Below are positions 9,413 to 18,152 of a DNA stretch of 64,000 nt, piece after piece. The stretch is from Dehalococcoidia bacterium (lineage in GTDB: Bacteria > Chloroflexota > Dehalococcoidia > Bin125), in assembly GCA_022825855.1 (NCBI GenBank), contig JAJDWB010000009.1, positions 186,001 to 250,000 on the forward strand. Reading direction: 5' to 3'. Within the stretch, counting starts at the first letter, position 1; each line of letters begins with the position of its first letter. A model generated the notes under the pieces. The model did not search any database. It worked only from the letters and a program-made list of their open reading frames with translations, and was not told the DNA's origin. Position numbers and translations under genes: made by a program.

Positions 9413-10411
9413 ATGTTGGCTCCGCGCCGGTCTCTGATCCATGCAGCCTGGATCATGCTGGCAGTCGCAACGGTGGCTTCCGCGTGCAATGGAGGCGGCG
9501 ATTCCGGACCCGCTGAAGGCGTCGCCGACCGTGCCGCGGGCACTGAGTGGAATGTCGTCGAAGCCGACCGGGATGTCCGTTGGCTGCCGGTTCTGGCGAC
9601 CCAGGACCTGGCAGTCGGAGTGAAACGGATTGCCTTCAGTCTGGACGGACTAAAGCTCAGCGAGCAGCCGCCCACGGTCAGGGTCTCGCTCTTCGCGCTG
9701 GACCTGGATCGCGAGACGCCGCGCTCGGTGCAGTACGCGCGATTCATCGCCTATGACCCAAGTGTGGGCATCGCGGCGCACGGACACGCCGATTCGAGCG
9801 TCACCGACCGGGCGTTGCCGGTCGGCCGCGGGGTCTACGTGATTCCGGTGCGGCTGGAGTCTGCCGGACTCTGGGGCCTGCTGGTCGAGATGACCTCGGA
9901 CGAGGCCGAAGAGTCGGTCCGGCTTCGCTTCTCGGTGCGGGAGCGCCAGGCAGCCCCGGGCGTGGGCGAACGGGCGCCTGCAGTGCACTCCCGGACTCGC
10001 TCGGATGTCGCATCTCTGGCCGAGTTGACCTCCGACCCCGATCCCGAGCCGGGTCTCTACGCCGTATCGATTGCGGAGGCGCTGGATCAGAACCGCCCGC
10101 TGTTGCTGACCTTCGCCACGCCGGCGTTCTGCCACTCGCGCACCTGCGCGCCGGTGCTGGCGGCGGTCAAGTCGGTCTGGCGCGAGTTCTCGGACGAGAT
10201 CAACGGGATTCACGTCGAGGTGTTCGAGAATCCCGACAACCCAACCCTGTTGGTGGAATCGGAGGCGTTCGTCGCCTGGCGCTTGCCGTCCGAGCCGTGG
10301 GTCTTCGTAATCGACGGCGCCGGCGTGATCCGCTACGCCTTCGAAGGCGCGGTCACCGAGGAAGAGTTGCGGTCGGCCGTCGAGTGGGTGGTGCAGGAGG
10401 CGGGCGGATGA
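9413..10411 (+). CDS. Thioredoxin-fold lipoprotein with a CxxxxC motif
   Basis: The start at 9413 is chosen because it gives a clean lipoprotein signal, a basic N-terminus then AAWIMLAVATVASAC, ending in a lipobox with Cys about residue 25. A low-complexity linker and a beta-rich domain follow. The C-terminal third is thioredoxin-like: LLLTFATPAFCHSRTCAPVL carries two cysteines spaced CxxxxC rather than CxxC, and LPSEPWVFVIDGAG holds the cis-Pro region. It is likely anchored at the outside of the membrane and acts in thiol chemistry or as a degenerate binder. Confidence 0.7.
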   Translation: MLAPRRSLIHAAWIMLAVATVASACNGGGDSGPAEGVADRAAGTEWNVVEADRDVRWLPVLATQDLAVGVKRIAFSLDGLKLSEQPPTVRVSLFALDLDRETPRSVQYARFIAYDPSVGIAAHGHADSSVTDRALPVGRGVYVIPVRLESAGLWGLLVEMTSDEAEESVRLRFSVRERQAAPGVGERAPAVHSRTRSDVASLAELTSDPDPEPGLYAVSIAEALDQNRPLLLTFATPAFCHSRTCAPVLAAVKSVWREFSDEINGIHVEVFENPDNPTLLVESEAFVAWRLPSEPWVFVIDGAGVIRYAFEGAVTEEELRSAVEWVVQEAGG

Positions 10412-10509
10412 CCGGAAGAGAGCATGCTCGGTTGCGGGAGGAGCGGCCGATTCGGTAGGGAACTCGGATCGCCGGACGGTTACGCTGTGTGGCGAGGGTG
10501 AGGAACGCT

Positions 10510-11376
10510 ATGGCGTTGGCGGCTCCCGAGCGGGCCCAGATTCGGCAGCAGTTCGAAGCGATCGAGGGTCCGCTCAAGCTGGAGTACTTCCATCAGAGTC
10601 CCCGCCGGGTGATGGTGCCGGGCCGGCCGGACAAGCCGTCGTGCGAACTGGCGCAGGAGATCTACGAGGAGATCGCCTCGCTCTCGGACCAGATTTCGCT
10701 AACGGTCTACGAACATGAAGATGAACCGGAACAGGTCGAACGCCGCGACATCGTCGATGTGCCCTGCGTGCTGATCCGGGGCGAGCTGAACCGTCCCCTG
10801 CGTTTCTACGGCGCGCCCAACGGTCACCTGCTGGTGGCGATGATCCGGGCAATGGTGCTCGCCTCAACCCGCCAGGCCAAACCCTCGGCCCAGATGAAGC
10901 GGGCTCTGGGCAAGCTGCGCCGGCCGACTCGGCTGCGGCTGCTGGGCTCGGTCATGGATCCGAACTCGGGACAGGCCGCGCTGGCCGCTTGCGCCGCCTC
11001 GCTGCTGTCTGCCAAGCTCCAGACCGACGTGTTCGCCATCGAGGAATTCACCGAGATCGCCGCGCGCTCTGGCGTGAACGCGGTGCCGGCGTTGTTCATC
11101 GACGACCGGCTGTTCGCCGCCGGGCTAGTCGAGCCGCTGTCGATGGTGGAGTTCATCGGACTGTGGCAGTCTCGGCCGGAGAAAGCGCAGCTCAATCCGA
11201 TTACCGCGCAACCCGGCACGGCGACTCCATGGCGTCCCCCTCAACCGGTGCACGACCACGCCGGACCACGCTCGATCGATCCGGTTGCCGCCGCCGCCGG
11301 GGCGGCGCGCGAGGCGGCCGTGACGCCGGAGGGCATGAGACGGACCGAAGGCGGGCTGATCGTCCCCAATCGGTAG
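10510..11376 (+). CDS. Tandem thioredoxin-fold protein without CxxC (PDO-like)
   Basis: The 288-residue protein resembles glutaredoxin-like protein disulfide oxidoreductases built from two thioredoxin folds. The second fold shows LRLLGSVMDPNSGQAALAAC, where the family has TPTCPYC, and a cis-Pro VNAVPALFIDD. The first fold also lacks CxxC. Ordinary disulfide exchange is therefore unlikely. The C-terminus is extended and Pro/Ala-rich. The ATG at 10510 is chosen over the GTG at 10489 because GTGAGG sits at the right distance. Its job is unknown; it is one of several redox-degenerate proteins here. Confidence 0.65.
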   Translation: MALAAPERAQIRQQFEAIEGPLKLEYFHQSPRRVMVPGRPDKPSCELAQEIYEEIASLSDQISLTVYEHEDEPEQVERRDIVDVPCVLIRGELNRPLRFYGAPNGHLLVAMIRAMVLASTRQAKPSAQMKRALGKLRRPTRLRLLGSVMDPNSGQAALAACAASLLSAKLQTDVFAIEEFTEIAARSGVNAVPALFIDDRLFAAGLVEPLSMVEFIGLWQSRPEKAQLNPITAQPGTATPWRPPQPVHDHAGPRSIDPVAAAAGAAREAAVTPEGMRRTEGGLIVPNR

Positions 11377-11430
11377 TACGCTCAAAGCAGATTCCACTAT
11401 TGCCATCGCGAACGACTGCGGAGATCCAAC

Positions 11431-12568
11431 GTGGCCGATGTAGCTGAATTGCGCGAGTCGCTGGAGGCCCTGACCGGTCGATTGAACGACATCCTGGAGC
11501 GTCTTTGACCTGTCCGGAGTTGAGGCCGAGATCGCGCGGCTGGAGACCCAGTCGACCGCGCCGGGATTCTGGGACGACGCCGAGCGCGCGCGCTCGGCAA
11601 TGAAGCGGCTCGCCGCTCGGCAGCGAACGGTTGAGGTCTGGCGCGGTCTCGAGACGCGGCTGCGCGACGCAGTGGAACTGCTTGAACTCGCCGACGACGA
11701 GGAGTTGGCGCAGGACCTGGCCAGCGAGGCGCGGACGATCGAAGAGGACTTGGAGCGGCGCTCGTTCGAGCTGGCCTTCTCCGGTCCCTACGATTCGCGG
11801 CCTGCTGTGATCTCGATCTTCGCCGGTTCGGGCGGTGTCGATTCGCAGGACTGGACCGAGATGCTGCTGCGCATGTACCAGCGCTGGGCCGAGCGCTCCG
11901 GCTTCAGCGTCGACCTGGTCGACATCGTCCAGGGCGACGAGGCGGGGCTCAAATCGGCAACGCTCGAGGTACGCGGGGAGGCCGACGGCGGCGGCGCCTA
12001 TGGCTGGCTGCGATCCGAGCATGGCGTCCACCGGCTGGTGCGCATCTCACCCTTCGACCAGAACCACGCCAGGCACACCTCCTTTGCCCGCGTCGAGATC
12101 ATGCCCGAGACCGAGGATGCGGCCGAAGTCGAAATCGACGAAGACGACCTCAAGATCGATGTCTACCGCGCCTCGGGCAACGGCGGACAGAATGTGCAGA
12201 AGAACTCGACCGCGGTGCGGATCACACACGTGCCGACGGGTTTCGTGGTGAGCTGCCAGAACGAGCGCTCGCTCCGGCGCAACCGGGAATCGGCCATGCG
12301 CGTGCTTGAAGCGCGGCTGCTGATGCTGGAAGAGCAGAAGCGCGAGGAGGAGCGCCTGGCGATCCGCGGCGAACACATCGAGGCAGGCTGGGGCAATCAG
12401 ATCCGCTCCTACGTGCTGCAGCCGTATCGCATGGTCAAGGACTTGCGCACGCAGCACGAAACGTCGGACACCGACGGCGTGCTGGACGGCGAGATCGGCC
12501 AGTTCTTGCGCGCCTCGTTGAAACACCAGATCGGCCAGGAAGCCCGCGGAGCGGAGGCGGTGGCATGA
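11431..12568 (+). CDS. prfB: Peptide chain release factor 2, with programmed +1 frameshift
   Basis: RF2 recognises UAA and UGA stop codons and triggers release of the finished protein from the ribosome. Translation starts at GTG 11431, runs 25 codons to CTT TGA at 11503-11508, then shifts +1 to read GAC and continues in frame to 12568. The slippery site CTTTGAC with GGAG three bases before CTT is the classical RF2 autoregulatory frameshift, in which low RF2 favours the shift. The second frame has the GGQ loop in SGNGGQNVQKNSTAVR, and the anticodon-like tripeptide region lies upstream (VHRLVRISPFDQN follows it). The product is about 378 residues, near the family norm. Confidence 0.95.
11497..11509 (+). 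promoter_or_regulatory. RF2 programmed frameshift site
   Basis: GAG CGT CTT TGA C: a Shine-Dalgarno-like GGAG three nucleotides before the slippery CTT codon, then an in-frame TGA followed by C. Its spacing matches the known E. coli prfB site. Scarce RF2 lets the ribosome slip forward to make the full protein. Confidence 0.92.
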
Positions 12569-14064
12569 GTCGAACAGTCCGGCTGTTCGGACTCGTCACA
12601 GCGGTCGTAGCGCTGGCAGCGTGGCTGCTGACGGCCTTCGTCGGCGCGCAATCGGTCGATCGGCCGACCGTGCAGGGCATGCGGTTCGAGAACAACTGGC
12701 CCGACTCGGTCACGGTGACGGCCCTGGTCGACAACGCAGCGGAAGTCGAATCGGCCACCTTCCTCTACGCCGTCCTGCCCGAAGGCGCGCTGACCCGACA
12801 GCCGGCCGAGATCCAGACCGGCGATGTGACCCGGGTGACGGCGGAATTCCCGACCCGCGATCCAATGCTCTGGATACCCGCCGGGGCCGACTTCGAGTGG
12901 CGCTGGGAGTTCAAGTACGAGTCAGGAGACACGTTCGAGACCGACTCGCAGATCTGGCGCTACGAGGATCCGCGTTTCGAATGGGAATCGCTCCAGGAAG
13001 GTGTGCTGGAAGTCGCCTTCTACGAGGACCGTGGCACGGCCGAGACGATGCTGCGCGAGGGGCTGGAGGCGCTGGACGAGATTTCACCGTTCCTGGGACT
13101 GGATGAGTTGATCCCGATCAAGGTCTACGTCTGGGCCAACACCGAGGATGCGCGCGAGGTGGAACGGATCCGCTCGGAGAGCTTCGAGGAGTCGGTGATC
13201 ACCGGCGGCACGCGAGTGCTGGCCGACCTGGTCCACATCTACACGCCTTCGCGCTGGGTCGTCCGGCACGAACTGACCCACGTGCTGACCAAGCTGGCCG
13301 GCGAGGGACCGTACGGCGATCTGCCGGCCTGGCTGGACGAAGGCATGGCAACGCTCGCCGAGGGCGACTGGCTCGAACGCCGCGGCCAGGCGCTGCAGTT
13401 CGCGATCAACAACGACATCGTGCTCTCCCTGCGCAGCATGGAGTCGCCCTCCAACCGGCCCGGCTTCGTCGACATCTTCTACGGCCAGTCGGCGGCCATC
13501 GTGCTCTACCTGATCAACGAGTACGGACCCGAGAACATGAACGACTTCTTCCAGGCGTTCAAGGAGGGGCAGTCGGTCGAGGATGCGTTGTCTTCGGTCT
13601 ACGGCCACGACCGCGAAAGCCTCGAGAATGCCTGGCGCGACTCGGTCGGACTCCCGCCGCGTGAACCGGAAGAGGACCGTTCCACGCGGATCGAGGACGA
13701 CGTGATCGGCGGTCCTGAGGTGGCAGACGCGGAGCAGTCGGAGGACGCCGGCGACGAGCAGCCGGAGGCCGACGAATCGCAGCAACAACAGGACGGGCAG
13801 CAGCAGGCTGCGTCGGAGTCGGCCGAGCCGGAATCGCAGGACGAGAGCGAGCAAGCCGAACAGGCTTCCGCCTCGCGCTCCGAAGAGGAGATCGCCGAGC
13901 GTGTCGCCGAGATCGAGCGCCGCCAGGATCAGCGGCGCGACCGACCGATCTTCGAGGACGCTGAGCCATTTCCCTGGGAGTACCCGTTGATCGGCATCGC
14001 CGGCGCGCTGGTGCTGCTGAGCGGACTCATGCTGGCGCGAGTCCTGTCGCCGCGACGCGACTAG
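12565..14064 (+). CDS. Membrane-anchored peptidase MA family zinc metalloprotease
   Basis: The 499-residue protein has an N-terminal signal/anchor (LVTAVVALAAWLLTAFVGAQ), a beta-rich domain, then the gluzincin motif HELTHVLT (H235, E236, H239) and the downstream glutamate motif LPAWLDEGMATLAEG, both intact. A long Gln/Glu/Ser-rich acidic stretch and a C-terminal transmembrane helix (IGIAGALVLLSGLMLA) follow. It is probably an envelope protease facing outward. It overlaps prfB by 4 nt, so translation is likely coupled. It is the active counterpart of the degenerate protein at 2270-3166. Confidence 0.8.
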   Translation: MSRTVRLFGLVTAVVALAAWLLTAFVGAQSVDRPTVQGMRFENNWPDSVTVTALVDNAAEVESATFLYAVLPEGALTRQPAEIQTGDVTRVTAEFPTRDPMLWIPAGADFEWRWEFKYESGDTFETDSQIWRYEDPRFEWESLQEGVLEVAFYEDRGTAETMLREGLEALDEISPFLGLDELIPIKVYVWANTEDAREVERIRSESFEESVITGGTRVLADLVHIYTPSRWVVRHELTHVLTKLAGEGPYGDLPAWLDEGMATLAEGDWLERRGQALQFAINNDIVLSLRSMESPSNRPGFVDIFYGQSAAIVLYLINEYGPENMNDFFQAFKEGQSVEDALSSVYGHDRESLENAWRDSVGLPPREPEEDRSTRIEDDVIGGPEVADAEQSEDAGDEQPEADESQQQQDGQQQAASESAEPESQDESEQAEQASASRSEEEIAERVAEIERRQDQRRDRPIFEDAEPFPWEYPLIGIAGALVLLSGLMLARVLSPRRD

Positions 14065-14077
14065 CCGGCTTCGCGGA

Positions 14078-14974
14078 CTAGCGCTGTTGGGCGATTCGCG
14101 CGGCCCGAGTGACGTTGTTGAGCAGCATTGCCACAGTCATCGGCCCGACGCCGCCGGGCACAGGCGTGATCGCCCCCGCAACCTCGCTGACGGACGCGAA
14201 GTCGACATCTCCGACCAGCCGGTAGCCGCGTTGGCGCGTGGCGTCGTCAACCCGGTTGATGCCGACGTCGATCACGGTCGCGCCCGGTCGGACCATGTCG
14301 GCGCTGACGGTGTTGGGCCGGCCGGCCGCGGCCACGACGATGTCCGCCTCCCGCGTGACGGCGGCGAGCTCGGGCGTGTTCGTGTGACAGACCGTCACGG
14401 TCGCGTTGGCGCCCTGCCGCTTTTGGGCCAGCATCGCCGCGAGCGGCATACCCACCAGCCGGCTGCGGCCGACAATCGCCACGCGCTTGCCGCCCGGGTC
14501 GGCGCCGCTGCGCACGAGGAGCTGCTGCACCCCGTGCGGCGTCGCCGGCAGATAGCGTTCGCGCCCCTGCATGATTCGCCCCTGGTTGGTGGGATGCAGA
14601 CCGTCCACATCCTTGAGCGGGTCGATCCGGTCCAGCAGCACGTCCGCGTCGACGCCCTCCGGCAGTGGGAGCTGAAGAATGATGCCGTGCACGTCGGGAT
14701 CGGCGTTGAGCAGCTCGATCCGGTCACGAATCCGGCGCTCGGTCTGCCTGGGTTCGAAGTCGGCCTCGATCCGGTGGATGACCACCTTGATCCCGGTTTC
14801 CCGACCGGCCCGCTCCTTGCCCCGCACGTAAGACGCCGAGGCCGGATCGTCGCCGACGAGCAACACCGCCAGGTGCGGCAGCAGCCCGCTCGCAATCATG
14901 TCCTCGACCTGCCGAGCCAGCGCCTCGCGGATGCCGGCGGCAATCGCCGCGCCGTCAATGATCGTCGCCGTCAT
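14078..14974 (-). CDS. folD: Bifunctional methylene-THF dehydrogenase/methenyl-THF cyclohydrolase
   Basis: FolD interconverts 5,10-methylene-THF, methenyl-THF and 10-formyl-THF with NADP, supplying one-carbon units. The sequence shows the catalytic Lys segment SYVRGKERAGRETGI, the substrate loop LQLPLPEGVDADVLLDRID, PATPHGVQQLL, the NADP turn VGRSRLVGMPLA and the C-terminal signature PVPGGVGPMTVAMLLNN. The 298-residue length is normal. It faces acpS across a short gap of 74 bp. Confidence 0.95.
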   Translation of the reverse strand: MTATIIDGAAIAAGIREALARQVEDMIASGLLPHLAVLLVGDDPASASYVRGKERAGRETGIKVVIHRIEADFEPRQTERRIRDRIELLNADPDVHGIILQLPLPEGVDADVLLDRIDPLKDVDGLHPTNQGRIMQGRERYLPATPHGVQQLLVRSGADPGGKRVAIVGRSRLVGMPLAAMLAQKRQGANATVTVCHTNTPELAAVTREADIVVAAAGRPNTVSADMVRPGATVIDVGINRVDDATRQRGYRLVGDVDFASVSEVAGAITPVPGGVGPMTVAMLLNNVTRAARIAQQR

Positions 14975-15048
14975 GCCCTCAGCGTATGACAGCGCCCAAA
15001 CCGACGGTGCGCTCTGCGAGCTCCACGACGTTGATACGCTGCATTCCG

Positions 15049-15432
15049 ATGTTCGGCGACCTGACCTGCGGCGTGGACCTGTTGCTGCTGGAGCGCTTCG
15101 AAAGCGTGCTCAACCGGCATCCCGAGCGATTCCCGCGCCGCATCCTGACCGACCGCGAACGTGAGTATTGCGGCAATCGACTGGCCGAGATGGCCGTGCG
15201 CTTCGCCGGCAAGGAAGCGGTGATGAAGTGCCTGGGCACCGGAGTCCGCGGAGTCAAGTGGAAAGAGATAGAGATTCTGGCCAACGCTCGCGGCAAGCCG
15301 GTCGTGATCCTGCACGGCGGGGCCAGCGCTCGGGCCCACGAGATTGGCCTGGAGCGCATCGAGATTAGCCTGACCCACGAGAAAAACATGGTCTGCGCGT
15401 TCGCAGTCGGGCAGCCCCGCCCGCGGCCATAG
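15049..15432 (+). CDS. acpS: Holo-[acyl-carrier-protein] synthase
   Basis: AcpS transfers the 4'-phosphopantetheine arm from CoA to a serine of acyl carrier protein. The start at 15049 gives MFGDLTCGVDLLLLERFES, where the GVDLLLLERF block carries the Mg-binding Asp. The second block is FAGKEAVMKCLGTG and the third ISLTHEKNMVCAFAV. The 127-residue length fits. A longer upstream reading adds 21 unrelated residues with no ribosome site. Confidence 0.9.
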   Translation: MFGDLTCGVDLLLLERFESVLNRHPERFPRRILTDREREYCGNRLAEMAVRFAGKEAVMKCLGTGVRGVKWKEIEILANARGKPVVILHGGASARAHEIGLERIEISLTHEKNMVCAFAVGQPRPRP

Positions 15433-15492
15433 CAATCACACCAGAGCGACCCGGTCGCCGCCAACGCCTCACTGGACACCTGGAGCATCGCG

Positions 15493-17184
15493 ATGAAACT
15501 GCTGACTTCGGAGGAGATGCGTGAGCTCGAACAGCGGGCCGAGGCGGCCGGCGTCTCGACCGAGACGCTGATGGAGAACGCGGGGCTGGCGGTCGCGCAG
15601 GAAATCTGGATGCAGCTCGGCTCGCTAGAGGATCGGCGCATCGCGGTCCTCGTCGGACCGGGCAACAACGGCGGCGACGGCCTCGTAGCGGCGCGCCACC
15701 TGCACGAGTGGGGCGCGCAGGTCCGGGTCTACGCGCTGCGCGAGCGCTCGGACGCACAGTGGAACCAGACGGTCGAGCAGGGCGTGCCCTGCGGCGCGGC
15801 AACCGACGACGAGAACTTCGAAGCGCTGGAGGCGCTGCTGTCGGGCGCGGAGGCGATCATCGACGCCTTGCTGGGCACCGGCTCGTCGCGTCCGATTGCA
15901 GGCGACCTGGCCGAGATCATGCAGCGTCTGGCGGCCGTGCGCTCGCGCACCGTCAAGCCCAAGCTGGTCGCCGTCGACTTGCCCACCGGCCTCGACGCCG
16001 ACAGCGGCCGGCTCGATCCGCTGGCCGTGGCCGCCGACGAGACCGTGACCTTCCACGCGCCCAAAGTCGGTCTCTACATGCAACCGGGCGCGGGCGCGGC
16101 CGGATCGGTGCAGCAGGTCGAGATCGGGATTCCGCCCGGCCTGGACGAGGACCTGCAGACGGAGGTTCTGGAGCGTCGCGCGGCCAAGTCGCTGCTGCCC
16201 GCGAGACCGGCCGACGCGCACAAGGGCACGTTCGGCCGGGTGCTGATCATCGGCGGCTCGGCCCGCTATCCCGGCGCCGCCGTGCTCGCCGCGCGCGGCG
16301 CCTATCGCGCTGGCGCCGGACTGGTCACGATCGCGACGCCGCAGTCGATCGCCATGTCGATGATCTCTGCAGTCCCCGAAGCGACGCTGCTGCCGCTGCC
16401 CGAACATGACGAAGGCGTCGTCTCCGGCCACGCCGCCTGGGAGGTCGTCCGCGACGAGCTACCGGAAGTGGATGCGGTCGTGCTCGGCTGCGGATTCGGC
16501 CGGCTCGACCACAGCGGAGTGTTCGTGCGGCGCTTCCTGATCTCCGAGGAAGTCTCGGCCGTGCAGGGCATCGTGGTCGACGCCGACGGGCTCAACCTGC
16601 TCACTGGCGACCTGTCGGTCGTGCCCGCTGCGGTGGCGCCGCTGGTGCTGACCCCGCACCCGGGCGAGATGGGCCGCCTGACCGGGCTGTCGACCGAAGA
16701 CGTCCAGGGCCGCCGGCTGACGCTGGCGCGCGAGCGGGCCGCCGAGTGGGGTTGTCACGTCGTGCTCAAGGGCGCGAACACCATCGTCGCGACTCCCGAC
16801 CGTCGGGCCCGTGTCTCCGAAGTGGCGCAACCGGCGCTGGCGACCGCCGGCACCGGCGACGTGCTGAGCGGCGCGATCGGCGCACTGATCGCGCAGGGAC
16901 TGTCGCCCTTCGATGCGGCGACGCTGGGCGTCTACCTGCACGGAGACGCCGGCAATCGTGCGGCGCGGTCGAACGGCACGATCGGCGTGACCGCAGGCGA
17001 CGTGGCCGATCAGTTGGCGCTGGCCTCACGCTCATTGTCCGGCGAGGAACCGGTCGAAGCGCCGTCCATGGGCGGCTTCGGAGCCGGCCTGGGCGGAGGC
17101 ATGGGCGACATGGGCGGCCTGGGCCAGATGGCCGGAGGCGGAGTTGGCGGCGGACTGGAAGGTCTGCTGGGCGGTCCCCAGTAG
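15493..17184 (+). CDS. nnr: Bifunctional NAD(P)HX epimerase/dehydratase with Gly/Met-rich tail
   Basis: It repairs hydrated NAD(P)H: the N-terminal YjeF-type epimerase domain (residues about 1-210, with VGPGNNGGDGLVAARHL and DALLGTGSSRP) interconverts the R and S forms, and the C-terminal domain (about 235-510, with TPHPGEMGRLTGLS and TAGTGDVLSGAIGALIAQG) dehydrates them using ADP or ATP. The last 40 residues are a Gly/Met-rich tail with GGFGAGLGGGMGDMGGLG, which is not usual in this family and recalls the disordered GGM tails of chaperonins. The tail is in the same frame with no break. Confidence 0.9.
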   Translation: MKLLTSEEMRELEQRAEAAGVSTETLMENAGLAVAQEIWMQLGSLEDRRIAVLVGPGNNGGDGLVAARHLHEWGAQVRVYALRERSDAQWNQTVEQGVPCGAATDDENFEALEALLSGAEAIIDALLGTGSSRPIAGDLAEIMQRLAAVRSRTVKPKLVAVDLPTGLDADSGRLDPLAVAADETVTFHAPKVGLYMQPGAGAAGSVQQVEIGIPPGLDEDLQTEVLERRAAKSLLPARPADAHKGTFGRVLIIGGSARYPGAAVLAARGAYRAGAGLVTIATPQSIAMSMISAVPEATLLPLPEHDEGVVSGHAAWEVVRDELPEVDAVVLGCGFGRLDHSGVFVRRFLISEEVSAVQGIVVDADGLNLLTGDLSVVPAAVAPLVLTPHPGEMGRLTGLSTEDVQGRRLTLARERAAEWGCHVVLKGANTIVATPDRRARVSEVAQPALATAGTGDVLSGAIGALIAQGLSPFDAATLGVYLHGDAGNRAARSNGTIGVTAGDVADQLALASRSLSGEEPVEAPSMGGFGAGLGGGMGDMGGLGQMAGGGVGGGLEGLLGGPQ

Positions 17185-17221
17185 GCCATACCATCGGGAA
17201 CAAACCAGCGAGGAGGAACCA

Positions 17222-17548
17222 ATGAGCCGAGTCAGCTATAGCTGCACGATGCAGGAAGGCCAGGTCGCCGACGACGTCCGAGCCAAACTGGCGGATGGCT
17301 TGCGCCAGGTCACCGCCGACGTGCTGGGCGAAGCGCCGGACGACGTGCCGGTCGATTTCTCCGACATCCCAACCGGGTTCGGGTTCCGCGGCGGCGAGCC
17401 GTCCACGACATCCCTGGTTCGGGGCAGCATCGTCGGCGGCGTCACCCAGGACGTGCGCGAAGACCTGATGCGCCGGATCTGCGACATGTGGATGGAGATC
17501 AGCGGCTGCACCGTCGACGAACTGGTCGTCTCCGCCCGAGATACGTGA
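17222..17548 (+). CDS. Tautomerase-superfamily protein (first of two), Pro-1 absent
   Basis: The 108-residue protein has the beta-alpha-beta pattern of the 4-oxalocrotonate tautomerase/MIF group: VSYSCTMQEGQVADDVRAKL, then DVPVDFSDIPTGFGFRGGEP and a C-terminal helix. After Met the residue is Ser, not the catalytic N-terminal Pro that defines active members. ATG at 17222 has GAGGAACC upstream. It stands just before a second, better preserved member. It may act on a different substrate, or form a hetero-oligomer with its neighbour; that is inference. Confidence 0.55.
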   Translation: MSRVSYSCTMQEGQVADDVRAKLADGLRQVTADVLGEAPDDVPVDFSDIPTGFGFRGGEPSTTSLVRGSIVGGVTQDVREDLMRRICDMWMEISGCTVDELVVSARDT

Positions 17549-17601
17549 ACTGAACCGCTAGCATGAACCCATAGCCGCCATCGCGAGAGAGGATGCCGCC
17601 A

Positions 17602-18006
17602 ATGCCGTACTACCGATGTGTCGTGCCCAGGGACTCCGTGCCTTATGACCAGCGCGCAGAAGTCGCCAGGGCGTTCACCGACATTCATTGCGGTTCGACC
17701 GGCGCGCCGCGCAGCTTCGTCCACGTCGTCTTCGACGAGCACGACGACCGCTGGGACACGCCCTACTTCCTTGACGGCGGGAACCGCGCGGGCCGCCCGG
17801 AGGAGTTGAAGGCGCAGTTGCTGAACGACTTGATGTCGGCCTTCCGCGAGATCACCGGTGTGTCGTCCGACGAGTTCAGCGGGCGGATCACCGAAGGTCC
17901 GGCGAGTTGGACGATGGAAGGCGGGATGGTCTTGCCCGAGCCGGGCGAAGAGACCGCCGAGTGGTACGAGCACGACCTCCAGAGCCAGGCCGCTGCCGGC
18001 GGCTAG
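17602..18006 (+). CDS. Tautomerase-superfamily protein (second) with Pro-1
   Basis: Starting at the ATG at 17602 gives MPYYRCVVPRDSVP, so removal of Met leaves the catalytic N-terminal proline of the tautomerase superfamily. AGAGAGG lies about 12 nt upstream, which favours this start over the ATG at 17593. Later it has RSFVHVVFDEHDDRWDTPYF, similar to the cis-3-chloroacrylic acid dehalogenase group, though that is a fold-level match. The 134-residue length is about twice the smallest tautomerases. The substrate is unknown. Confidence 0.65.
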   Translation: MPYYRCVVPRDSVPYDQRAEVARAFTDIHCGSTGAPRSFVHVVFDEHDDRWDTPYFLDGGNRAGRPEELKAQLLNDLMSAFREITGVSSDEFSGRITEGPASWTMEGGMVLPEPGEETAEWYEHDLQSQAAAGG

Positions 18007-18152
18007 CTCCGCAGCACTTCGTCGCGCAAGCCGGGCTGTCCGACAACCCGGTCTGCACTTGCCCAGCCCCGTGAGGTTGGTGCCGCCTGCATCCGGCCAC
18101 TCCGAACCCGGTGACGGGGTAGGCTGAGTGCGCACTGATCTTGGGGGATCTA

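Noticed and set aside
11431-11600. prfB as a pseudogene because of an in-frame TGA
   Set aside because: CTTTGAC with GGAG at the right distance is the known RF2 frameshift site, and the second frame is intact.
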